28,659 bases of DNA from an uncultured Collinsella sp. (GTDB taxonomy: Bacteria; Actinomycetota; Coriobacteriia; Coriobacteriales; Coriobacteriaceae). Each line of letters opens with the position of its first letter. Position 1 is the stretch's first letter. The notes beneath the pieces were generated by a model that was given only the letters and a program-made list of their open reading frames with translations, had not been told where the DNA came from and made no database searches. Made by a program: the position numbers and the translations under genes. Shown here piece by piece: positions 1-6,039 of this stretch. The stretch is taken from contig CABSBA010000001.1 in NCBI GenBank assembly GCA_902475825.1, positions 1 to 28,659 of the forward strand, in the 5' to 3' direction.

Positions 1-145
1 GCATGTTATCCCAGACGTCGTTGGCGATATCGGCAGCCATGGCGCGGGTCTCGGCGCCCGAGCGCGGAGCCAGGGCAACGCCGATGATGGCGCCGGCGGC
101 GGCACCGAAGAGCGCACCCGAGATAAAGTTGAAAGTCTTACCCAT
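1..145 (-). CDS. YtxH-like small membrane protein, 3' end cut by window edge
   Basis: The reading frame runs off the left edge, so only about 48 N-terminal residues are visible. They begin MGKTFNFISGALFGAAAGAI, a short polar start followed by a Gly/Ala-rich hydrophobic helix, then LAPRSGAETR and a helical stretch. A single glycine-rich N-terminal membrane segment followed by a P-x-SG-x-E/K-TR motif is typical of YtxH-domain (general stress / gas-vesicle-like) proteins. There are two nearby ATGs, at 151 and 145. The AGGAGAGG at 153-160 is only about 2-4 nt from the first and about 7-10 nt from the second, so 145 is preferred. A TATAAT -10 box lies upstream on the same strand. The role is not defined beyond family level, and the missing C-terminus limits confidence. 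Confidence 0.6.
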   Translation of the reverse strand, partial: MGKTFNFISGALFGAAAGAIIGVALAPRSGAETRAMAADIANDVWDNM

Positions 146-189
146 GTTCATTCCTCTCCTGCGGGCACCTCGGCGCCCACCGTTTGAAT

Positions 190-226
190 GCTGTCCATTA
201 TACCCGCAGCACAGCGCTTGCCGTCT
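190..226 (-). promoter_or_regulatory. Promoter of the YtxH-like gene
   Basis: A perfect TATAAT -10 box is read on the minus strand at 202-197. Predicted initiation is near 190, giving a leader of about 40 nt that carries AGGAGAGG. No good -35 is seen: AGACGG at 226-221 with an 18-nt spacer is the best available. The call rests on the -10 and its position. Confidence 0.5.
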
Positions 227-281
227 TGCTCATCTGCGTACGGTAAAGACGCAGGTACATGATGGTGATAAGCGGGTGAGC

Positions 282-1127
282 CTACTCCTGCGGCATGGCA
301 GGCATGGCCACTGTAGCGCCCGGATCCTCGCCGGCGCCGTCAACGAGCGGCAGCGCTCCCTCGCGCGCGGGGGCCACCGGAGCCGTCGCCGCGCCACCGT
401 AGACGGCAGCGGGGGCCTCGTGGCTTTCGGCGGTCGCGCCCTCGGTATCGATTGCCTCCTGCGGCTCGTCGTCAAAGCTCGGGACGCCCTGGGGCTCCGC
501 GGGCTCGGCCTCGACGGTCTCCTCGGCAGGGGCATCGTTGACAGGCTCGACGACCTCCTCGGCAGGCTCGACGCCCTCGGCCGTGTCCCCGGCGTCGCCC
601 TCGGCGTTCGCGGCGGCGACGGCCTCGTGCGGGTCCTTGCCCTCGGCCTCGGCACGCATGCCCAGCACCAGGTTGCGCAAACCCGCGACCGTACCGTCCA
701 CATCGGGAGCGGGCTGGTCGGCATGCAGATAGGCCCAATCCATCATAAAGGTCGCCGAAGACAGCGCGCCGATGGCCAGCGCGTCGTCGGGACACGAAAG
801 CTCGACCTCAAAGACACGCTCATCGTGCTCACTCACGCGGGTGCGGCCGCACGAAATGCTGCCGGCAAGCCCGGTCTCGTTCATGAGCTCGACCGTCACG
901 TGCTCCAGCAGATGGCAAAGCTCGGTCTGGCCCATGCAGTCCTGGAATTCGCGACCGGAATCGCCCAGACACAGATGCTTGGCAATTGCGGGTACCAGGT
1001 AGTACACGCGCGCCGTAGCCTCGATGTCCTCCGAGGTCATGAGCGGCATGCCGGGGTTCACCAGCACATGCGCGCAGATCTTGTCCTCGCTGACGGTGAC
1101 CTTAAGGATGTTGAACAGGCCTGCCAT
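282..1127 (-). CDS. Stand-alone cyanophycin-synthetase-N-terminus-like domain protein with acidic tail
   Basis: This 281-residue protein has two parts. Residues 1 to about 150 are globular and contain HLLEHVTVELMNETG, then ISCGRTR and a segment ending FEVELSCPDD. This order matches the pattern in the N-terminal domain of cyanophycin synthetase CphA (H-x-x-EHV-x-x-EL-Q, then FG-x-TR, then an E-Y-x-DE strand). The ATP-grasp and Mur-ligase domains of CphA are absent. Residues about 160-281 are a low-complexity tail rich in Ala, Glu, Pro and Asp, probably disordered. Start: GGGGAG lies 4 nt before ATG 1127. It begins 24 bp after the CorC-like gene stops and is probably co-transcribed with it. Family assignment is from motif resemblance only; the function is unknown. 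Confidence 0.6.
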   Translation of the reverse strand: MAGLFNILKVTVSEDKICAHVLVNPGMPLMTSEDIEATARVYYLVPAIAKHLCLGDSGREFQDCMGQTELCHLLEHVTVELMNETGLAGSISCGRTRVSEHDERVFEVELSCPDDALAIGALSSATFMMDWAYLHADQPAPDVDGTVAGLRNLVLGMRAEAEGKDPHEAVAAANAEGDAGDTAEGVEPAEEVVEPVNDAPAEETVEAEPAEPQGVPSFDDEPQEAIDTEGATAESHEAPAAVYGGAATAPVAPAREGALPLVDGAGEDPGATVAMPAMPQE

Positions 1128-1151
1128 AACTCTCCCCTACTCTTCCTTGCC

Positions 1152-2525
1152 CTACTCGTCGCCATCGTGCGGGTCCGCAGAACCCGCGTCCGACGCCGCC
1201 GGCTTATCTGCCGAGGACTCGGAATCCTTCTTATCGGTTTCGGCCGGAGCGATCACGCGAATGAGCGAGATGCGCTGGCCACGCATCGACTGCACCTTAA
1301 ACTTGTACCCCGCAACCTCAAACACCTCTCCGATGTCGGGCACCGAGTCGCAAAGCTCCAAAATCCAGCCGGCGATGGTCTCATAATCATCGCTTTCCTC
1401 GAGCGGCCAACCAAGCTCAATCGCGTCATCGCACGAAAAACGCCCATCGACAAGCCACTCGCGGCGCGAAAGGCGCGTGAGGTACTTGTTGTCGGGATCG
1501 AACTCGTCCTCGATCTCGCCCACGATCTCCTCGACGATGTCCTCGATGGTGATGATGCCGGCCGTGCCGCCGTACTCGTCCACGACCACCACGATCTGGT
1601 CGTGCGAGGTCTGCATCTCGGACAGCAGCGGCAGGATGTCCTTGGTGTCGGGCACAAAGGTGGCGTCGCGCAAAAAGTCGGCGATGGGCTGGTCGCCCTT
1701 GCCGTCGAGCGAAGGCTGGATCAGGTCCTTGATGTGCGCGATGCCCACGACGTTGTCGGGATCCTCGTGATAGACGGGGATGCGGCTAAAGCCGGTTTGG
1801 CGCATGGCGGACAGCACGTCGGCGACCGTCTCGTCGTCCTCGCACATGGTGGTGTCCACGCGCGGCACCATGACCTCGCGGGCAACGGTGTCGCCCAGGT
1901 CGAAGATCTCGTGGATCATGCGCTTTTCCTCGTCGAGTAGATCGTCCTGCTCCGAGACCATGTACTTGATCTCTTCCTCCGAGACGTTTTGGCGGTCGTC
2001 GGCGCTCTTGATGCGCAGGATGCGGGCCAGGCCATCGGAGCAGGCACCGGTCAGCCATACGAGCGGGCGGGCGATCTTTTGGAACACCGAAAGCGGACCC
2101 ACGACCTGTTTGGATACGCCTTCGGCATTGGCCAGACCAATGCGCTTGGGCACAAGCTCGCCAATCACGATGGACACGAAGGCGACGGCGACGGTGATGA
2201 TGACCGGCGCCAGGCCGCGCGCGATGGCGGAGAGCGGCGCGATGCCAAAGCTCATGAGCCACGTGGCAAGCGGGTCGGACAGGCTCGTCGAGGCGACGGC
2301 GGACGAGGCAAAGCCCACGAGCGTGATGGCGACCTGGATGGTGGCGAGCAGCTGGTCGGAATCGGCGGCCAGCTTAATGGCGCGCTCGGCGCGTTTGTCG
2401 CCTTCCTCGGCCTCGTGCTCCAGCACAGCGCGCTTTGCCGTGGTGAGCGCCATCTCGGACATAGAGAAGTAGCCGTTGATGAGGGTTAAAACGAGGGTGG
2501 TGATAAGGGAGATGGTTATGTCCAT
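1152..2525 (-). CDS. CNNM/CBS-pair/CorC_HlyC membrane transporter-type protein
   Basis: This 457-residue protein has the full HlyC/CorC (UPF0053) architecture. The N-terminal CNNM/DUF21 transmembrane domain spans about residues 1-190, with SMSEMALTTAKR after the first helix and the conserved GELVPKRIGLANAE loop. A tandem CBS pair spans about 215-340 and includes REVMVPRVD and VVVDEYGGTAGIITIEDIVE. A CorC_HlyC domain (about 355-435) is followed by a polar acidic tail. Family members are linked to Mg2+/Co2+ or other cation efflux; substrate cannot be read from sequence. The ribosome binding site is odd: GGAGG at 2541-2545 sits about 15 nt from ATG 2525, and the GGAG can pair with CTCC just before the start, which might bring it closer or mask it. 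It lies downstream of the hemolysin III gene on the same strand. Confidence 0.9.
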   Translation of the reverse strand: MDITISLITTLVLTLINGYFSMSEMALTTAKRAVLEHEAEEGDKRAERAIKLAADSDQLLATIQVAITLVGFASSAVASTSLSDPLATWLMSFGIAPLSAIARGLAPVIITVAVAFVSIVIGELVPKRIGLANAEGVSKQVVGPLSVFQKIARPLVWLTGACSDGLARILRIKSADDRQNVSEEEIKYMVSEQDDLLDEEKRMIHEIFDLGDTVAREVMVPRVDTTMCEDDETVADVLSAMRQTGFSRIPVYHEDPDNVVGIAHIKDLIQPSLDGKGDQPIADFLRDATFVPDTKDILPLLSEMQTSHDQIVVVVDEYGGTAGIITIEDIVEEIVGEIEDEFDPDNKYLTRLSRREWLVDGRFSCDDAIELGWPLEESDDYETIAGWILELCDSVPDIGEVFEVAGYKFKVQSMRGQRISLIRVIAPAETDKKDSESSADKPAASDAGSADPHDGDE

Positions 2526-2634
2526 CGGGAGTTTCTCGAACCTCCAAGATTCGGGCGTCAGGGTAAAACGTTGATGACGGATACGGCAATTGCGCCGGCG
2601 CCCAAACGAGGACGCGGGCGCGCAGGCATGGTCG

Positions 2635-3318
2635 CTAGATTACGAAGAGGATCACCGCCATGAACTGGAAGATGCTGCCGGCGAGCACCCACAGGTGAAA
2701 CACGCTGTGCAGATAGCGCACGTTTTTGGCGATATAGAACGGCACGCCCGCGGTGTAGCACACGCCGCCGACGGCGAGCAGGGCAAGTGCCACGGGGTTG
2801 AGCAGCGACACAAGTTCGGGCAGCTTAAAGACAACGAGCCAGCCCATCAGCAGGTAGACCAGGCCGCTTACCCAGTGCGGTTGACGCTCGCGCATAAAGC
2901 ACTCGAGAGCGATGCCGACAATGGCGATGGCCCATACGGCAAAGAACAGCGCAGGGCCGCCGTCGTTTGCGAGCGTGATGAGGCAAAACGGCGTATAGCT
3001 GCCGGCTATGAGCAGGTAGATGCAGCTGTGGTCGATAATGCGGAACACGCGCTTGGCGCGCGCGGGTTGAATCGCGTGGTAGAGCGTGGAGGCAAGGTAT
3101 TCGAGGATAATGCTGACACCATAGACAATCGCCGCGGCCATGTGGGCCGGGCCTCCGCCGCGCAGGGCGGCGAATACGATCAGGAGCACCAGACCCGCGA
3201 TACCCAGCAGGCAGCCGACACCATGGGTGACGGAGTTCATGATCTCCTCGCCCACCGTGTAGTGTGGAACGGCCGCGGTCTTGGGTCGCGGCTTAGAACT
3301 GTCGCTCGAATCGGACAT
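2635..3318 (-). CDS. Hemolysin III / TrhA family membrane protein
   Basis: This 227-residue protein has seven predicted membrane helices and the PAQR/hemolysin III signatures: EIMNSVTHGVG near the N-terminus, STLYHAI, DHSCIYLLIAGSYTP, and HSVFHLWVLAGS near the C-terminus. The conserved His and Asp residues that bind a metal in the PAQR superfamily are present. Bacterial members (TrhA, YqfA) are associated with membrane-lipid homeostasis; true hemolytic activity is doubtful. Start choice: an in-frame ATG at 3336 directly abuts GGAGG, whereas ATG 3318 is 11 nt after it and is preferred. A -10 TATAGT lies upstream. The gap to the CorC-like gene is 109 bp, so the two may be separate or loosely coupled. 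Confidence 0.92.
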   Translation of the reverse strand: MSDSSDSSKPRPKTAAVPHYTVGEEIMNSVTHGVGCLLGIAGLVLLIVFAALRGGGPAHMAAAIVYGVSIILEYLASTLYHAIQPARAKRVFRIIDHSCIYLLIAGSYTPFCLITLANDGGPALFFAVWAIAIVGIALECFMRERQPHWVSGLVYLLMGWLVVFKLPELVSLLNPVALALLAVGGVCYTAGVPFYIAKNVRYLHSVFHLWVLAGSIFQFMAVILFVI

Positions 3319-3346
3319 GCCGGTTACATCCTCCAACGTAAAGAGT

Positions 3347-3383
3347 TCTCAACACTATATCAAAGCGTCTAGGTACGTGCGAA
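3347..3383 (-). promoter_or_regulatory. Promoter of the hemolysin III gene
   Basis: On the minus strand TATAGT (3359-3354, 5 of 6 to consensus) is preceded after 18 nt by TTCGCA (3383-3378, 4 of 6). Initiation near 3347 leaves about 30 nt to the ATG at 3318, including TTGGAGG. Confidence 0.45.
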
Positions 3384-3424
3384 ATTTGCACCATACGTGA
3401 CCCTTTGTTTACCCATTCTTTGCC

Positions 3425-3485
3425 TGTTGACGCATCAACGGCGAACGTCCATAATGCGCTTGCATTAAATGTTGACGTATTAACA
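3425..3485 (+). promoter_or_regulatory. Sigma70-type promoter with two operator-like dyads for the hydrolase gene
   Basis: TTGACG (3427-3432), a 17-nt spacer and CATAAT (3450-3455) give a near-consensus promoter directed at the hydrolase. A 16-bp imperfect dyad, TGTTGACGCATCAACG, covers the -35 at 3425-3440. A second copy, TGTTGACGTATTAACA, lies at 3470-3485, just downstream of the expected start point (about 3462). The two copies match at 13 of 16 positions and start 45 bp apart. This placement suggests repression by a dimeric DNA-binding protein; no regulator gene is adjacent. Confidence 0.55.
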
Positions 3486-3504
3486 TCTTATAGGAGAATA
3501 CCGC

Positions 3505-4470
3505 ATGGCTCAAAACGCACGTTCCCATCGAAAGCTCAAGATGGCCGGCATCGTTGCACTGGTGGTTGTCGTTGTGCTGCTCGGATTTGCCGGCAACTTC
3601 CTGTTTGACTTCGCGCTGAATCCCCGCGCGCCGTACACCATGAAGATGATGCAGGATAGCAAGAACGACAAAGACGGTGAGCAGCCGGATGCCGAGGCCA
3701 CCGAGGCACGGGCATGGTTTAAAGAAAACCGCAAGAGCAGCAGCCTTACCGCAGATGACGGAACCGAGCTCGCCGCTTGGTATTTTGCCGCCTCGGAGAA
3801 CACCCACGATTACGCCGTCTGCCTGCATGGATATACCAACGAGCCCATCGGCATGGCCCGATACGCCAAGCGCTTCCACGACCGCGGCATGAACGTGCTC
3901 GCGCCTGCCGCCCGCGCCCACGAGCGCTCCGGCGGCGACTATATCGGCATGGGCTGGCCCGAGCGGCTCGATGTCGTTGCATGGATTGGGCGGATCGTTC
4001 AGGCTGACCCCGAGGCGCGCATCCTGGTCTTTGGCGAGTCGATGGGTGCAGCAACTGCCATGAACGTCGCGGGGGAATCTCTGCCCGCAAACGTAAAATG
4101 CATTATCGAGGACTGTGGTTATACGAGTGTTTGGGACGAGTTTTCTCTGCAGCTCAAGGACGTGTTCGGCCTGCCCAGCTTTCCCTTGCTCGATGTAGCA
4201 AACTTGGTGTGTAACGTGCGCGCGGGCTACGACTTTCATACGGCGAGCAGTGTGGAGCAACTCAAACACGCGACGGTTCCCATGCTGTTTATCCACGGCG
4301 ACCAGGACACCTTTGTGCCGTACAGCATGCTCGACCAAAACTACGACGCGTGCGCCAGCAAGGTCAAGCAAAAGCTCACCATCCATGGCGCCACCCACGC
4401 CAAGAGTGCGCAAGTTGACCCCGAGCTCTACTGGAACACAGTCAACGACTTCCTCGACGAGTATTTTTAG
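3505..4470 (+). CDS. Membrane-anchored alpha/beta hydrolase
   Basis: The 321-residue product has an N-terminal signal-anchor (basic residues, then a hydrophobic helix at about 13-35), so the catalytic domain is probably outside the membrane. The alpha/beta hydrolase fold is clear. CLHGYTNEP (about 106-114) supplies the oxyanion-hole HG. GESMG contains the nucleophile Ser179. HGDQDTFVP gives acid Asp268 (or 266), and GATHAKS gives His298. The family resembles Bacillus YqkD and S33-type hydrolases; the substrate is unknown, with esterase or peptidase equally possible. AGGAGA at 3492-3497 sits 7 nt before ATG 3505. The gene is monocistronic, has its own promoter and operator-like sites, and is followed by a palindromic element and a terminator. 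Confidence 0.88.
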   Translation: MAQNARSHRKLKMAGIVALVVVVVLLGFAGNFLFDFALNPRAPYTMKMMQDSKNDKDGEQPDAEATEARAWFKENRKSSSLTADDGTELAAWYFAASENTHDYAVCLHGYTNEPIGMARYAKRFHDRGMNVLAPAARAHERSGGDYIGMGWPERLDVVAWIGRIVQADPEARILVFGESMGAATAMNVAGESLPANVKCIIEDCGYTSVWDEFSLQLKDVFGLPSFPLLDVANLVCNVRAGYDFHTASSVEQLKHATVPMLFIHGDQDTFVPYSMLDQNYDACASKVKQKLTIHGATHAKSAQVDPELYWNTVNDFLDEYF

Positions 4471-4511
4471 GCGAATAGCAACGTCTGAGGCTTTATCTGA
4501 CCCCCTATTTT

Positions 4512-4635
4512 CGGAAGTATGCGGCAAAATCTGGAACTGCCGACCAGACCGCAGTTTTACCAACAATTTATCAGGGGTTTTGTTGCCAAAAAATGTCGTG
4601 TGCTCGGCGGTCTCGAAATTTGCCGCATACTTCCG
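4512..4635. repeat. 124-bp palindromic intergenic element (element C)
   Basis: CGGAAGTATGCGGC at 4512-4525 is repeated as a perfect inverted copy at 4622-4635. Weaker inverted similarity continues inward: ACTGCCGACCAGAC on the left against ACCGCCGAGCACAC on the right. The centre holds a further palindrome, CAACAA...TTGTTG. The whole could fold into one long hairpin or cruciform. It lies between the hydrolase stop and its terminator. It resembles a MITE-like or REP-like non-coding repeat, and its ends vaguely recall the elements at 14925-15336. No gene is supported inside it. Confidence 0.6.
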
Positions 4636-4638
4636 GAG

Positions 4639-4674
4639 AGCCGCCCGCGAGCGCTGTGCTCACGGGCGGCTTTT
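4639..4674 (+). terminator. Rho-independent terminator after the hydrolase gene
   Basis: AGCCGCCCG (4639-4647) pairs with CGGGCGGCT (4663-4671). An inner AGC/GCT pairing extends the stem, and TTTT follows at 4671-4674. Only the plus strand has a T run after the stem, so it serves the hydrolase. Confidence 0.8.
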
Positions 4675-4721
4675 GCTCTACTTGCGCCAGAAAAGCGCTT
4701 GATTTGTCCAATAGATAGGCG

Positions 4722-5927
4722 CTATTTGACCTCGATGAGCTCGTACTTGCTCGTGCCTAGGCCGATCTTCTCGGCATGCGCAATGCAGGTGCGCCAGTCG
4801 GTGTCGGGATGCGTGATGCAGAAGGGGTCCTTGGCCTGCTCGCCCTCCAGATGCTCGTGGTTGTGCTCCATCTTGGCCGCGCTATCGGTGAGCTCGGTGT
4901 TGGGCAGCGGCTCGGATGCCATGACGGCATCGGCGCAGGCCTGGTCGATGGCGACCGGGTCGAAGCTCGCGAACATGCCGATATCGTTGACGATAGGCGT
5001 GTCGTTTTCGGGATGGCAATCGCAGTTGGGGCTGATGTCCATGGCGAGCGAAATGTGGAAGCTCGGGCGGCCGTCGACGACGGCCTTGGTGTACTCGGCG
5101 ATCTTGCAGTTGAGCACGTCGGCCGCGGCGTCATGGCCGGGCTTGATGGCGTCCTGGTTGCACACGCCGATGCAGCGGCCGCAGCCCACGCAGCGATCGT
5201 GGTCGATAGCGGCGACGTGAACCGTGCGGGTGTTGCCGTTGGCAAGCTCGCGCTCACGGATGTCGTCAAACGAGATAGCGCTGTGCGCACAGACCTTTTC
5301 GCAGGCACGGCAGCCAATGCAGTGCTCGGTCGCGACGTTCGGCTTGCCGGCGGCATGCTGCTCCATCTTGCCGGCGCGGCTGCCGCCGCCCATGCCCAGG
5401 TTCTTCATGGCGCCGCCAAAGCCGGCCTGCTCATGGCCTTTAAAGTGCGTGAGGCTGATCACAATATCGGCATCCATGAGCGCCCGACCGATCTTGGCCT
5501 CGCGCACGTACTCGCCGCCCTCGACCGGGACGAGCGCCTCGTCGGTACCCTTGAGGCCGTCGGCGATGATGATCTGGCAACCCGTGGCATACGGGGTAAA
5601 GCCGTTCTGATAGGCGGTATCGATGTGCTCGAGCGCGTTTTTGCGGCTACCGACGTAGAGCGTGTTACAGTCGGTGAGGAAGGGCTTGCCACCCAGCTCC
5701 TTCACGACATCCGCGACGGCGCGGGCGTAGTTGGGGCGCAAAAAGCTCAGATTGCCCAGCTCGCCAAAGTGAATCTTGATAGCGACGAACTTGTTCTCAA
5801 AGTCGATCTGCTCGATACCGGCGTGACGTATGAGGCGCTTGAGCTTGTCGAGCTGGCTCTCACGAGCATGCGTGCGCAAGTTGGTGAAGTATACCTTAGC
5901 GGGTGCTGCGGGTGCAGTTGCGGTCAT
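4722..5927 (-). CDS. DUF362 protein with a two-cluster ferredoxin insert
   Basis: This 401-residue protein has a DUF362 core split by a ferredoxin module. The N-terminal part contains FLTDCNTLYVGSRKNA, and THFKGHEQAGFGGAMKNLGMG is the conserved DUF362 signature (about residues 165-185). At about 203-265 two CxxCxxCxxxC motifs (CIGCRACEKVC and CVGCGRCIGVC) would bind two [4Fe-4S] clusters. A C-terminal part with DISPNCDCHPEND follows. Such proteins are presumed cytoplasmic iron-sulfur proteins of unknown function in anaerobes. A His-rich patch, MEHNHEH, is near the C-terminus. GAGGGG lies 8 nt before ATG 5927. The gene follows the FtsX permease in the same direction, with a 110-bp gap that carries a 30-bp hairpin repeat, and is probably expressed on its own. 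Confidence 0.9.
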   Translation of the reverse strand: MTATAPAAPAKVYFTNLRTHARESQLDKLKRLIRHAGIEQIDFENKFVAIKIHFGELGNLSFLRPNYARAVADVVKELGGKPFLTDCNTLYVGSRKNALEHIDTAYQNGFTPYATGCQIIIADGLKGTDEALVPVEGGEYVREAKIGRALMDADIVISLTHFKGHEQAGFGGAMKNLGMGGGSRAGKMEQHAAGKPNVATEHCIGCRACEKVCAHSAISFDDIRERELANGNTRTVHVAAIDHDRCVGCGRCIGVCNQDAIKPGHDAAADVLNCKIAEYTKAVVDGRPSFHISLAMDISPNCDCHPENDTPIVNDIGMFASFDPVAIDQACADAVMASEPLPNTELTDSAAKMEHNHEHLEGEQAKDPFCITHPDTDWRTCIAHAEKIGLGTSKYELIEVK

Positions 5928-6009
5928 AGATCTATCCCCTCGGTCTATATGGCGTTACAGACATAGAGGATGGTACCCGTTAAAGTAGGGTCAAAGTCAA
6001 GCGCGAAAC

Positions 6010-6039
6010 CTAGTCGTTGGGGAGGTTCTTAAACGACTA
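6010..6039 (-). repeat. 30-bp hairpin repeat, copy 1, overlapping the FtsX permease stop
   Basis: Arms TAGTCGTT (6011-6018) and AACGACTA (6032-6039) form a perfect 8-bp stem around a 13-nt loop that includes TCCCC on the minus strand. The stop codon of the permease (6037-6039) is the outer end of one arm. Copy 2 is at 9519-9548 and is 25/30 identical. Confidence 0.65.

Noticed and set aside
234..254. 6-bp hairpin CTGCGT/ACGCAG downstream of the CphA-N-like gene
   Set aside because: No T run on either strand and a 9-nt loop; too weak to call a terminator.
3..1940. Long plus-strand open frame of 645 codons
   Set aside because: It lies opposite two well-supported minus-strand genes and has the Arg/His/Gly-rich, low-motif look of a high-GC antisense frame.
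2521..2560. GGTTCGAG in a small hairpin, like a tRNA T-arm
   Set aside because: No acceptor or anticodon stem could be built around it; it is better explained as part of the leader of the CorC-like gene.
3409..4566. Minus-strand open frame opposite the hydrolase gene
   Set aside because: The plus-strand frame has a catalytic triad, membrane anchor, ribosome binding site and promoter; the antisense frame has no recognisable domain.
5941..6000. TTGACC and TTGACT hexamers with an ACCC/GGGT dyad, suggestive of a MerR-type promoter for the DUF362 gene
   Set aside because: No -10 box at 17, 19 or 20 nt could be matched, and the dyad arms are only 4 bp.
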